A DNA stretch of 64,000 nucleotides from Oscillospiraceae bacterium. GTDB lineage: Bacteria > Bacillota > Clostridia > Oscillospirales > Ruminococcaceae. Below the pieces are notes generated by a model, which was given only the letters and a program-made list of their open reading frames with translations, made no database searches and was not told where the DNA came from. The stretch lies in the NCBI GenBank assembly GCA_017887325.1, contig JAGHIE010000012.1, forward strand, positions 1-64,000, read 5' to 3'. Of this stretch, positions 1 through 8,506 are shown piece after piece (the first letter of the stretch is position 1; every line of letters begins with the position of its first letter). A program made the translations under genes and the position numbers.

Positions 1-36
1 CGATATTTTACTTAAGCTTAACTTGTAAGCCTCTGT

Positions 37-65
37 ATTATATCATACTTTCAAAAGCTTGTCAA
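37..65 (-). promoter_or_regulatory. Strong sigma-A promoter P2 pointing out of the left edge
   Basis: Read on the minus strand there is TTGACA (60-65), a 17-base spacer and TATAAT (37-42), a perfect consensus. Transcription would start near position 30 and leave the window. With a second promoter 94 bases upstream this is the tandem arrangement typical of rRNA or other stable-RNA operons. The transcribed gene lies outside the window, so its identity is inferred. Confidence 0.8.
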
Positions 66-130
66 CTACTTTTTTCATTCAGTAATCTCTTTCAGCTCTC
101 TCGCTTCCTTCTCTCGAAGACAGCTTATAT

Positions 131-159
131 ATATTACCACACCTTTTACCCTTTGTCAA
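131..159 (-). promoter_or_regulatory. Strong sigma-A promoter P1, tandem with P2
   Basis: The minus strand carries TTGACA (154-159), a 17-base spacer and TAATAT (131-136). It reads in the same direction as the promoter at 37-65. No ORF lies between the two, so both probably drive the same RNA beyond the left edge. The rest of 1-297 holds only this pair and the rightward promoter of the mannosidase gene. Confidence 0.7.
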
Positions 160-192
160 TACCTTTTTTCGACTTTTTTTATTCTTTTTTTA

Positions 193-221
193 TTGACTAT
201 ATATTACTTTTGTTATACAAT
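193..221 (+). promoter_or_regulatory. Promoter of the GH125 gene
   Basis: TTGACT (193-198), a 17-base spacer and TACAAT (216-221) lie about 75 bases before the start codon at 298. The start has an AAAGGATG ribosome binding site at 282-289. Confidence 0.6.
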
Positions 222-297
222 TACCTTGATATTATTAAAAGTATTTTTTTATAATATTTATTAATAATGTAACATATAAAGAAAGGATGATTATCTA

Positions 298-1584
298 ATG
301 AAACAATTACCAAAATCAATGGAAGTTTTAATCCAAGATATTGAAAACAAATTAAAAGATGATCCTAAATTAGTAGAAATGTTTAAAAATTGTTATACAA
401 ACACTTTAGACACTACTGTAAAAAAATTAGAAGATGGTTCTACATATGTAATAACAGGTGATATTCCTGCTATGTGGTTGAGAGACTCTGTATGTCAATT
501 AAGACCTTACTTAGTATTAGCTAAAGAAGATAAAGAAATCGAAGATTTACTAGTTGGATTAGTTAAACGACAAATGATTTGTGTTAACATTGATCCATAT
601 GCTAATGCTTTTAATGAAACAGATAACGGAAACTGTTGGGAAAAAGATGAAACAGATATGGGACCATATATCTGGGAAAGAAAATATGAAATCGACTCTT
701 TATGCTATCCTATTCAATTAGCTTACTTAATTTGGAAAAATACAGGAGCTACAAAACAATTTGACGAAGAATTTTTAGAAGGATGTAAAAAAATCGTTCA
801 TGTTTTCAAAACAGAACAAAACCATGAAGAAAACTCTCCATATAAATTCATTCGTAGAAATTCATTTTTTACAGATACTTTATCAAGAGATGGTAAAGGT
901 TCATTAGTTAAATCAAACATTGGACTAACATGGTCAGGTTTTAGACCTAGTGATGATGCTTGTACATATGGATATTTAATTCCATCAAACATGTTTGCAG
1001 TAGTTGTTTTAGGTTATTTAGATGAAATTTTATCAAAATTCTATAACAATGAAGATTTCAGAAAAACAGTATGTGAATTAAAAGAAGAAATCTATAATGG
1101 TATCGAAGAACATGGTATAACAAGAACAGAAGCTTTCGGAAACGTATATGCATACGAAGTAGATGGATTTGGACAATTCAATTTAATGGACGATGCAAAT
1201 GTTCCTAGCCTTTTAGCTATGAGTTATTTAGGATATAAAGGAAAAGATGCAGAAGTTGAAGCTAACACAAGAAAATTAATATTAAGTGAAGCTAACCCAT
1301 ATTTCTATTCAGGTACTAAAGCTGAAGGTATTGGTAGTCCACATACACCAACTCGCTATATTTGGCACATTTCATTAGCTATGCAAGGATTAACATCTGA
1401 TAGCAAAGAAGAAAAACTAAGAATTCTAAATGTATTAAAAAATACAGATGGTGGCAAAAACTTAATGCATGAAGGTTTCCATGTAGATGATGATACTAAA
1501 TACACTAGAGAATGGTTCTCTTGGGCAAACGCAATGTTTAGCGAATTAGTATTAGATTACTGTGGATATAAAATCGAAAGATAA
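298..1584 (+). CDS. GH125 exo-alpha-1,6-mannosidase
   Basis: This is a metal-independent glycoside hydrolase of family 125, whose members remove terminal alpha-1,6-linked mannose from N-glycans or yeast mannan. The 428-aa length is full for the family. The GDIPAMWLRDS block (about residues 54-64) and the FRPSDD block are typical. D220 and E392 sit where the general acid and base lie in characterised clostridial GH125 enzymes. There is no signal peptide, so it acts in the cytoplasm on imported oligosaccharides. It is a single-gene unit with its own promoter and terminator. No other mannan gene is visible nearby. Confident on family; substrate is inferred from the family. Confidence 0.9.
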   Translation: MKQLPKSMEVLIQDIENKLKDDPKLVEMFKNCYTNTLDTTVKKLEDGSTYVITGDIPAMWLRDSVCQLRPYLVLAKEDKEIEDLLVGLVKRQMICVNIDPYANAFNETDNGNCWEKDETDMGPYIWERKYEIDSLCYPIQLAYLIWKNTGATKQFDEEFLEGCKKIVHVFKTEQNHEENSPYKFIRRNSFFTDTLSRDGKGSLVKSNIGLTWSGFRPSDDACTYGYLIPSNMFAVVVLGYLDEILSKFYNNEDFRKTVCELKEEIYNGIEEHGITRTEAFGNVYAYEVDGFGQFNLMDDANVPSLLAMSYLGYKGKDAEVEANTRKLILSEANPYFYSGTKAEGIGSPHTPTRYIWHISLAMQGLTSDSKEEKLRILNVLKNTDGGKNLMHEGFHVDDDTKYTREWFSWANAMFSELVLDYCGYKIER

Positions 1585-1601
1585 AATTAAATAATTAAAA
1601 T

Positions 1602-1633
1602 AAAAAAGCTATGCTAAATTGCATAGCTTTTTT
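1602..1633 (+). terminator. Terminator of the GH125 gene
   Basis: A 12-bp stem around AAGCTATGC/GCATAGCTT with a TAAATT loop is followed by a T run. It begins 18 bases after the stop codon. Confidence 0.85.
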
Positions 1634-1676
1634 ATTTTAGGTAAAAATTAATATATAAACTTAAAGGAGTGATAAT

Positions 1677-1817
1677 ATGAAAGATAATAAAAAGAAAAAT
1701 AAGTTTTCTGACTTAAGAAACAAATCACAAAAAATCAAATCTGATGTTGAAGGAAGTTATACAGGTGTTCCTGAGGATAAAAATGAACGCCCAATACAAG
1801 ACGCTGATGATTTATAA
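1677..1817 (+). CDS. Conserved small protein (46 aa), function unknown
   Basis: A short gene missing from the ORF track. The ATG at 1677 follows an AAAGGAGTGATA ribosome binding site, and a terminator follows the stop at once. The product is highly charged: a lysine-rich N-terminal third, then a GSYTGVPED segment and the C-terminal tail PIQDADDL. I recall similar clostridial small proteins with a GSYTG core and a QDADDL end, all hypothetical; that likeness is from memory. No membrane segment or cysteine is present. The strong ribosome site and the private terminator argue that it is really translated. Confidence 0.7.
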   Translation: MKDNKKKNKFSDLRNKSQKIKSDVEGSYTGVPEDKNERPIQDADDL

Positions 1818-1849
1818 AAAAAGAGTAACATAAATGTTACTCTTTTTTT
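1818..1849. terminator. Bidirectional terminator between small protein gene and comF
   Basis: AAGAGTAACA pairs with TGTTACTCTT around a TAAA loop, with an A run before and a T run after. It can end transcription from both sides. The comF stop codon lies inside the right arm. Confidence 0.8.
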
Positions 1850-2532
1850 ACTACACAGCATGTTGCAACAAAAACTTTCTTTGCCCCGTTTTCCAACAAT
1901 ACTTTACTACATTCATTAACTGTACTACCAGTAGTAAAAACATCATCTACTAACAAAACCGTCTTACCTTTTATTTTAGAATTATCAAATATCTTATAAC
2001 AATCTCTTAAATTATTAAGTCTTAAATTATAACTTAATTTATTTTGTTCTTTTGTATTTCTTATCTTGGTGATAATTCTTTTATAATAATCTAATCCCAT
2101 TTCATATGACAAATATTTTGCAATTAATTCTGATTGATTATACCCTCTATACCATCTTTTCTTATAATACATTGGAACTTCAACCACCAAATCAATTTCT
2201 CTCTTATACTTAAATTCATTTAACTTTTTAAATATAATTTTTGAAAATGCTTTGGCGTTATATCCAAATCCATTAAACTTCATATCTAATATCGCATCTT
2301 TCACCTTATCTTCATATACAAAAGGTGATATAAGATAACTGAAATAATATTTACCAAAACAAATACAATCTTTTTCTAAACAAGAACGACATCTATCTTG
2401 TGGTAATTGAACAATCTCATTAATACACTTATCACAAACAAACTCATTGTAATGTAATAATTCATCACAAAATAAACACTTAGATGTAAATATCATATGT
2501 CGTAATCTATCTATAAATACAGTAATCCACAT
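1837..2532 (-). CDS. comF: ComF family phosphoribosyltransferase-like protein
   Basis: ComF proteins support uptake of transforming DNA and have a type I phosphoribosyltransferase fold. The 231-aa product has an N-terminal zinc finger of four cysteine pairs (CLFC, CDKC, CRSC, CIC within residues 20-60). A PRPP-binding loop, VLLVDDVFTTGST, lies near residues 190-205. The ATG overlaps the stop of the upstream gene as TAATG, so the two are translationally coupled. No comFA or comE gene is in the window, so a role in competence is family knowledge only. Confidence 0.85.
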   Translation of the reverse strand: MWITVFIDRLRHMIFTSKCLFCDELLHYNEFVCDKCINEIVQLPQDRCRSCLEKDCICFGKYYFSYLISPFVYEDKVKDAILDMKFNGFGYNAKAFSKIIFKKLNEFKYKREIDLVVEVPMYYKKRWYRGYNQSELIAKYLSYEMGLDYYKRIITKIRNTKEQNKLSYNLRLNNLRDCYKIFDNSKIKGKTVLLVDDVFTTGSTVNECSKVLLENGAKKVFVATCCVVKKE

Positions 2533-3545
2533 TAATAAAAAACTTCTCCATCAAAAAAATTAACAATTGTATTTATTTTATCATATAAAACTAATCCAGC
2601 ATAATCATTTGCACTCAATTGATTAGAGTAATATTTAATAAATATATTTTTACAATCATCTTGAACGCTTTTTTGAGATTGTATATTCAAAAAATATCCA
2701 CTATTCACCAACTCATTATTTAAAGTACCATATACAAAACCTGCGGGATTGAATCTATTAATTTGATAGTATAGTACATTCATTTTATTTTTCCCTATAA
2801 TTTCAGAATTTATATCATAAGCATTATTTAAAAAGTTACTAACTGATAAATTGTAATTGTTTTTTATTTTGTATATGATACTATTTCCTTGCATATAATA
2901 ATCAATAGAATTTCCACTACTATCATCTATTAAAATAAATTTTGTTGTATATCCTAAATTTTGCAAATTAAAGAAATAGTTACTTGGAATAGAATATACC
3001 ATATTCTCCAAAAAACCAACCATTTCTTCTGCCACAGATATATCACTTATATATCCATAATTACTATCGACTATATTTTCACACCAATTAAAAGAAACTG
3101 ATATACCATAATTTTCTAAAGACTGTATTCTATTCATCAAATCTTGATAAGAAATATTCGTTTCATCATTTGAGTTATCAGTATCAGATGATGTCTGATT
3201 ATTATCTTCACTACTATCTTTAGATGACTCTGTAGATTCATTATTTTCACTTTCAAACATATCTTCTTCAAAAGATATTGTTGTAGAACTATTCTTATCA
3301 TCTTTATCGTTTTTATCATTTTTATTATTTTGAGTTTTACTTGAAGATGAGTTACTATTTTTCTTTTTACTAGAAGAACTACTACCCTTATTTTTTGATG
3401 AATTACCCTCTATGTCATTCAAAGAACTTTCTTTGGTATTATATATTATCTTGGTTTCATTACTATTTTTGAAAAATCCCAAAAATATAAAAATCGATAC
3501 TATTAAAAATATCACTAAACAAGTCAAAAAATTTTCCTTTTTCAT
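2532..3545 (-). CDS. Membrane-anchored protein with Ser/Asp/Asn-rich linker; possible degenerate metallopeptidase
   Basis: The 337-aa product starts with a lysine pair and one hydrophobic segment (about residues 8-25), suggesting a signal anchor. About 100 residues of low-complexity Ser/Lys/Asn/Asp follow, then a globular domain (about 135-337). That domain resembles, from memory, clostridial putative zinc metallopeptidases, including a FNPAGFVYG segment after the helix where HExxH would stand. No HExxH is present here, the matching stretch being IIGKNKMNVLYY. If the match is right it is a pseudopeptidase outside the membrane. It is coupled by overlap to comF. Function unknown. Confidence 0.6.
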   Translation of the reverse strand: MKKENFLTCLVIFLIVSIFIFLGFFKNSNETKIIYNTKESSLNDIEGNSSKNKGSSSSSKKKNSNSSSSKTQNNKNDKNDKDDKNSSTTISFEEDMFESENNESTESSKDSSEDNNQTSSDTDNSNDETNISYQDLMNRIQSLENYGISVSFNWCENIVDSNYGYISDISVAEEMVGFLENMVYSIPSNYFFNLQNLGYTTKFILIDDSSGNSIDYYMQGNSIIYKIKNNYNLSVSNFLNNAYDINSEIIGKNKMNVLYYQINRFNPAGFVYGTLNNELVNSGYFLNIQSQKSVQDDCKNIFIKYYSNQLSANDYAGLVLYDKINTIVNFFDGEVFY

Positions 3546-3582
3546 ATATCCATTTTTCCCTAATAAATATTTTTATAAAACA

Positions 3583-3616
3583 AAAAATCATAAACTCCTA
3601 AGAGTTTATGATTTTC
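3583..3616 (-). terminator. Terminator of the tRNA cluster
   Basis: A 15-bp stem, AATCATAAACTC/GAGTTTATGATT with a four-base loop, is followed on the minus strand by a T run. It lies 5 bases beyond the CCA end of tRNA-Gln. Confidence 0.85.
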
Positions 3617-3620
3617 AAAT

Positions 3621-3696
3621 TGGTTGGGCTAGATGGATTCGAACCATCGGAATGCTGGAGTCAAAGTCCAGTGCCTTACCGCTTGGCTATAGCCCA
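3621..3696 (-). tRNA. tRNA-Gln (TTG)
   Basis: Seven-bp acceptor stem TGGGCTA/TAGCCCA, discriminator A and an encoded CCA. The anticodon loop reads CTTTGAC with anticodon TTG. The T loop GGTTCGAATCC is standard. It is last in the cluster. Confidence 0.95.
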
Positions 3697-3705
3697 TCAT
3701 TTAAA

Positions 3706-3783
3706 TGGGGTGGATAGTGAGATTCGAACTCACGGCCTCCAGAGCCACAATCTGGCGCGCTAACCAACTGCGCTATACCCACC
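3706..3783 (-). tRNA. tRNA-His (GTG)
   Basis: Acceptor GTGGGTA/TATCCAC with an extra 5' G facing C73, the hallmark of tRNA-His. Anticodon GTG stands in the loop TTGTGGC. CCA is encoded. Confidence 0.95.
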
Positions 3784-3792
3784 ATATCTAAA

Positions 3793-3869
<77 letters not shown>

Positions 3870-3890
3870 ATATACAACCTTTAAGGTTTA

Positions 3891-3964
3891 TGGAGCGGGT
3901 GATGGGAATCGAACCCACGCGACCAGCTTGGAAGGCTGGGATTCTACCATTGAACTACACCCGC
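3891..3964 (-). tRNA. tRNA-Gly (TCC)
   Basis: Acceptor GCGGGTG/CACCCGC, discriminator T and encoded CCA. The anticodon loop CTTCCAA gives TCC. It is first in the four-tRNA transcript. Confidence 0.95.
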
Positions 3965-4048
3965 ATATTCAATTGTGACTTCATAAAAACCTTTTTTATC
4001 CTTCGCTTTAGGCTTTCGTTTTTTTCGTACCCCTCAGCGACGAATATT

Positions 4049-4077
4049 ATTTTATCATGCAAAGTAATAAAAGTCAA
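4049..4077 (-). promoter_or_regulatory. Promoter of the tRNA cluster
   Basis: On the minus strand TTGACT (4072-4077), a 17-base spacer and TAAAAT (4049-4054) stand about 85 bases before tRNA-Gly. The same -35, spacing and -10 are found before rplU in this window. Confidence 0.75.
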
Positions 4078-4255
4078 CACTTTTTTTAAAAAAAATTTAG
4101 TTTTATTCTTTTTACTATATTTATTTTAATAAAATATGTTTTTTTATTTAAATTTTACAACAAGTTGACATAAATCAAATATAAATATACAAGTATTGTA
4201 TTATAATAGATATAATGGTATAATCTAGTAAAGTATTTTTAAGGATTTGATAATT

Positions 4256-5128
4256 ATGAAAATAAGAAAAGCAATAATACCAGCAGCAGGATTAGGAACT
4301 AGGGTTCTTCCCGCCACTAAATCTATGCCAAAAGAGATGTTACCAATAGTTGATAAACCTGCTATACAATATATAGTAGAAGAAGCGGTAGCAAGTGGAA
4401 TTGAAGAAATATGTATTATCCTCAGCAGAGGTAAAGAAGTAGTAGTAGACCACTTTGATAAATCACCTGAATTAGAAAACAAATTAAAAGAAAGCGGAAA
4501 AGATGATTTATACAATGAAGTTGTTAATATATCAAAATTAGCAAATATAACATATGTAAGACAAGCAGAACCAAAAGGTTTAGGACATGCTGTGTTGTGT
4601 GCTAAAAGTTTTATAGGAAATGAACCTTTTGCTGTATTATATGGAGATGATGTTATATTAGGCGATTATCCATGTTGTAAGCAATTAACAGAACAATATG
4701 AAAAACATGGTTTAGGCTGTGTTTGTATGAAAGAAGTACCTTTTGAACAAGTTACTAGATATTCATCATTAAAAGTTGATAATATAGAAAATAATATATA
4801 TAAAGTTACAGATATGGTAGAAAAACCTGCAACAAAAGAACAAGCTTTTTCAAATTTCTCAATATTAGGTAGATGTGTACTTCCTCCTGAAATATTTGAT
4901 ATATTAGAAAACTTACCAACTGGAGCTGGTGGAGAATATCAACTTACAGATGCTATGAAAATTTTAGCACGAGAAAAAGGAATGATAGGTGTAGATTTTA
5001 TAGGAACACGCTATGATATGGGCAATAAACTTGGAATACTACAAGCAAGTATAGAAACAGCGCTAAAACATAAAGAAATAGCAGATGACTTTAGAAAATA
5101 TTTAAAAGAGTTATGTAAAACATTATAA
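4256..5128 (+). CDS. galU: UTP--glucose-1-phosphate uridylyltransferase
   Basis: Makes UDP-glucose from UTP and glucose-1-phosphate, the donor for glycolipids and other surface glycans. The 290-aa protein has the nucleotidyltransferase loop AAGLGTRVLPATKSMPKEM near the N-terminus, the YGDDV metal-binding block and the VEKP segment. The ATG at 4256 is preferred to the track's TTG at 4247: AAGGA at 4241-4245 is well spaced for the former and touches the latter. It stands alone between its upstream intergenic region and a terminator. Confidence 0.93.
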   Translation: MKIRKAIIPAAGLGTRVLPATKSMPKEMLPIVDKPAIQYIVEEAVASGIEEICIILSRGKEVVVDHFDKSPELENKLKESGKDDLYNEVVNISKLANITYVRQAEPKGLGHAVLCAKSFIGNEPFAVLYGDDVILGDYPCCKQLTEQYEKHGLGCVCMKEVPFEQVTRYSSLKVDNIENNIYKVTDMVEKPATKEQAFSNFSILGRCVLPPEIFDILENLPTGAGGEYQLTDAMKILAREKGMIGVDFIGTRYDMGNKLGILQASIETALKHKEIADDFRKYLKELCKTL

Positions 5129-5160
5129 AAAAAGAGCAGTTTTAAAACTGCTCTTTTTAT
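5128..5160. terminator. Bidirectional terminator between galU and the kinase gene
   Basis: A perfect palindrome, AAAGAGCAGTTTT with its complement (5131-5156), is flanked by A and T runs. The two convergent genes share it. Confidence 0.85.
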
Positions 5161-6683
5161 TTTACTTTAGGAAACTTAATTATAACTTCAAACAAATCGG
5201 CTTTTATGTTTATATCGAATTGATAATCCATATTAACTGCTAAATTTTTAGCAATATAAAGACCTAATCCACTTCCTTCAGTATTTCTTGAACTATCCCC
5301 TCTAATAAACTGATCTGTAACTTGTTCTTTAGATATATTTAATCTATTCTTAGATATGTTTTTTAAAGATAAGACATAATACTCTTCATCAATGAATAAA
5401 TCCAAATATACTCTACTATTTTTTAGTGAGTATTTTAAAACATTTGAAAAAAGATTTTCTAATATTCTCCACAAATATCTTCCATCGGCTTTAATAATTA
5501 AATTTTCTCTGGGAATATTCTCAACTAATTCTAATTTATTTTTTTTAAGTTGTTCATCATATTCGCCACAAATTTGTCCGACAATTTCATTTAAATCAAT
5601 ATCTTCAAAATTCATTGAAATATTATTTGTACCAACCTTACTAGCCTCTATCAAATCTTCTATCAACACTTTTAATCTCTTAGATTTATTATGAATAATT
5701 CTTGTATATTCACTAATTTGTTCATTTGAAGGATTATTATATGTTATTAAGTCTGAGTAATTGATTATAGAAGTCAAAGGTGTTTTTATATCATGGGATA
5801 CATTTGTAATTAATTCTGTTCTAAATCTTTCTGATTTCAACTTATCTTCCAATGAATTTTGATAAACCATATTCTCATAATTTTTTCTTTTATCGAAAGA
5901 AAACCTAGTAGAAATCTTCATTGTAAAGAAAACTAACACCGCAACTACTATACAATAAAACAATGAAACCTTATTAAAGTAATCGAACTTATTTATATAT
6001 TCTCCCAAAGAAACTTCATAATAATAATCAATTTCCATATTCATCAAATATAGTAAATAAATAAATATAAGTATAGTAATTATTTGTAAAGTAGATAAAA
6101 TTATAAATATAGGACTCTTAACTCCAAATTCTTTATAAAATCTATAAAAAGTCAACTTTTTATATCTATCATCTTTTATTAGTAATACAAAAATTGCAAA
6201 TATAGTAATAACTTCTGTTAAAAACAATATAGTTGGTAATAAAATGATATTTAAAAAATCTCTATTAATATAAGATTCTTGAACAACTAATCTAAAAAAT
6301 AAGATTACATTTATTAAAATAGCAACATAAAACCAAATTTTTAAATTTTTAATTTCTATTTTATCTAATCTTGATTTATTTTTTAACAATATCAATACCA
6401 TATTTACTATCAATAATATTATAAAAATCGGAGTTAAAAATCTAAAAGGTGCTATTGAATCCATGTATGTTATATTACCAGAAGTAAAATGATAAAGAGC
6501 AAATTTATCAATATAATAAAATCTAAAACTATTTACGCTATAACACAAATTATTATAAACACCTAAATATGATAATATTAAAAGTATTCCAAAACTAAAA
6601 TATAAAATTTTTTTACTATTTAAAATTTTATCTCTTACAATACCCTTAAATTTTGTTACATCAATATTTTTTAAATCAATCAT
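5157..6683 (-). CDS. Membrane sensor histidine kinase
   Basis: The 508-aa protein has about six or seven hydrophobic segments in residues 25-255. A HisKA dimerisation domain follows, with phospho-accepting H297 in NVSHDIKTPLT, then a HATPase domain with the N box NLFSNVLKYS and the G box GSGLGLYIAKN. It should autophosphorylate and pass phosphate to the response regulator encoded just upstream, whose stop overlaps this start by 4 bases. The multi-pass sensor region has no domain I recognise, so the signal is unknown. The general architecture recalls VanS/envelope-stress kinases. Confidence 0.9.
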   Translation of the reverse strand: MIDLKNIDVTKFKGIVRDKILNSKKILYFSFGILLILSYLGVYNNLCYSVNSFRFYYIDKFALYHFTSGNITYMDSIAPFRFLTPIFIILLIVNMVLILLKNKSRLDKIEIKNLKIWFYVAILINVILFFRLVVQESYINRDFLNIILLPTILFLTEVITIFAIFVLLIKDDRYKKLTFYRFYKEFGVKSPIFIILSTLQIITILIFIYLLYLMNMEIDYYYEVSLGEYINKFDYFNKVSLFYCIVVAVLVFFTMKISTRFSFDKRKNYENMVYQNSLEDKLKSERFRTELITNVSHDIKTPLTSIINYSDLITYNNPSNEQISEYTRIIHNKSKRLKVLIEDLIEASKVGTNNISMNFEDIDLNEIVGQICGEYDEQLKKNKLELVENIPRENLIIKADGRYLWRILENLFSNVLKYSLKNSRVYLDLFIDEEYYVLSLKNISKNRLNISKEQVTDQFIRGDSSRNTEGSGLGLYIAKNLAVNMDYQFDINIKADLFEVIIKFPKVK

Positions 6684-7387
6684 TTTAAATCCACCACCTT
6701 ATACCCTAGTCCATAAACTATTTTCAAATATCTTGGTTCTTTTGGATTTATTTCAATTTTTTCTCTTATATGTCTTATATGTACAGAAATAGTTTTCCCA
6801 ACATCAAAAGCTGGTTCTTTCCAAACTTTCTCATAAATTTGCTTTGCACTTAAAACAATATCTTTATTTTGAACTAATAGTTTTAAAATTTTATATTCTG
6901 TTGCAGTTAAAACGACTTCTTCTCCATCTACTAAAACTTTCTTTTTATCATCATCAATATACAATCCACCTGCTATATAAGTATTATCACTCTGTTTAGT
7001 TGTTTCTTTTATACCTCCTAAACTTGAATATCTTCTAATGTTAGCCCTCACTCTAGCAATCAATTCAGTATGATTAAAAGGCTTTGTAATATAATCATCA
7101 GCTCCAATATTTAAACCTAATATTCTATCTGTATCTTCACTCTTAGCGCTTAAAAAAATTATAGGAATATTACTAAACTCCCTTATCTTAATAGCGGTAG
7201 TAAATCCGTCCATATTAGGCATCATAATATCAAGTAATATTAAATGAATTTCATTTGACTTTACTATATCGATAGCCTTTAACCCATCTGAAGCTTTAAA
7301 AACTTCAAAATCCTCATTTTTTAAATAAATTTGTAAAGCATCTCTTATTTCTTTTTCATCGTCGCATACTAATATTTTGTATTTCAT
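6680..7387 (-). CDS. OmpR/PhoB-family response regulator
   Basis: The 235-aa protein has a receiver domain (residues 1-118) with acidic pair D9/D10, phosphoacceptor D53 in LLDIMMP and a conserved lysine in TKPF. A winged-helix DNA-binding domain (about 140-233) ends in YGLGYKV. It is the first gene of the two-gene operon and is coupled to the kinase by a 4-base overlap. Targets are not visible. The dlt-like locus starts downstream behind its own terminator and is a plausible but unproven target. Confidence 0.93.
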   Translation of the reverse strand: MKYKILVCDDEKEIRDALQIYLKNEDFEVFKASDGLKAIDIVKSNEIHLILLDIMMPNMDGFTTAIKIREFSNIPIIFLSAKSEDTDRILGLNIGADDYITKPFNHTELIARVRANIRRYSSLGGIKETTKQSDNTYIAGGLYIDDDKKKVLVDGEEVVLTATEYKILKLLVQNKDIVLSAKQIYEKVWKEPAFDVGKTISVHIRHIREKIEINPKEPRYLKIVYGLGYKVVDLK

Positions 7388-7510
7388 ATTAAAACTTCCT
7401 TCCTTGTTTAATTTCTACATCTAATATATCATACATTATCAAAAATAGAGATTATAAATTACTAAGATTTTACTAATTTATTATACATTAAAAAAATAAT
7501 TATTAAAATA

Positions 7511-7540
7511 AAAAACATCACTATAAAAGTGATGTTTTTA
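7511..7540 (-). terminator. Terminator of the dlt-like operon
   Basis: AAAACATCACT pairs with AGTGATGTTTT around a short loop, followed on the minus strand by a T run. It sits right after the last gene of the operon. Confidence 0.8.
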
Positions 7541-7542
7541 TT

Positions 7543-8505
7543 TTAAACCTTATTTAAAAGCCCATTATAATGTTTTACACTATTATGCCAATCTGAATAT
7601 TCTTTATCATTTCTTTTATCTTTTAATAAATTAGGATATTTTTCTAAAATATATTTTCCAATATATTCAGTAGCTTTTGAAGCACCATTAATATTCATAT
7701 GGTTTCCATTATCTCTAAAGTCAGTTTTTAAATTCAATTCATAACCATCTAAAGGAGTATTCATATCAATAAACTCTACACCATGCTTTTCTGCCAAAGC
7801 TTTAACATAATTATGTTTTGAATAATTCCAAGAACTAGCACTAGGTAATTCTAGGAAAAAAACTTCAATATTATTCTTTTTACATGTATTTACAAATTGT
7901 TCAACATATTTTAAATTTTCTTTAGGCATTGGTTTAGGTTTAGCATCTTTACTACCCATATAATCAGTTGAATATTTAGTTTTAAAAACCTTATTAGATG
8001 GAACTAAGCCTTTGTTCATATCAACTTTATTTTTTCTACTTGGTATTTTGTAAAAATCTCTCGCTTTTAATTCTTTCCAACGAGAATGGAACATGAAAGG
8101 AGATAATAAAATATTAGATTCGTCAATTTGAAATTTACTTTCTTTATAAAAACAATCTGTTTCTAAAATAGCTATTTTAGGTTTTTGAGTTTTTAGTGTT
8201 TTATCTAATAATAAATTAATATTATTTAAAGTTTGTAGTGGCCTACCTGAAGCATATGAAGTATAACCATATTTATCAAATAGTACAGCAGGTGCAAAAC
8301 CAGAATATACATCAGAATTCCCATAAACTACAACATCTAAAGAATTAACTGGTTCTGCCATAAATCCCATACCTCTGTAATAATGAGTACCACCTGAATC
8401 ATTAATATCTTTAGGCGCTACTATCAAACATATATAAAAATATATCCCAAAACTAATAATAAAACATAAAAATATGGATATAATTTTTTTCATTTTAGTA
8501 GTCAT
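7543..8505 (-). CDS. SGNH-hydrolase-like membrane protein of the dlt-like locus
   Basis: The 320-aa protein has an N-terminal signal anchor (about residues 8-28) and an extracellular SGNH-type domain. A GNSDVYS block supplies the candidate nucleophile serine and a DNGNHMN block the Asp/His pair. It occupies the DltD position but is shorter than classical DltD (about 400 aa). The likely role is the extracytoplasmic step of moving the acyl group to a surface polymer. The ATG at 8505 is chosen because GGAGG lies 8 bases ahead. The track's start at 8562 would run deep into the preceding gene. Confidence 0.75.
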   Translation of the reverse strand: MTTKMKKIISIFLCFIISFGIYFYICLIVAPKDINDSGGTHYYRGMGFMAEPVNSLDVVVYGNSDVYSGFAPAVLFDKYGYTSYASGRPLQTLNNINLLLDKTLKTQKPKIAILETDCFYKESKFQIDESNILLSPFMFHSRWKELKARDFYKIPSRKNKVDMNKGLVPSNKVFKTKYSTDYMGSKDAKPKPMPKENLKYVEQFVNTCKKNNIEVFFLELPSASSWNYSKHNYVKALAEKHGVEFIDMNTPLDGYELNLKTDFRDNGNHMNINGASKATEYIGKYILEKYPNLLKDKRNDKEYSDWHNSVKHYNGLLNKV

Positions 8506-8506
8506 A

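Noticed and set aside
4165-4224. galU promoter
   Set aside because: TTGACA at 4165 has no good -10 at 17 bases, and the TATAAT copies at 4202, 4211 and 4219 lack a -35 at the right distance; no single choice could be supported.
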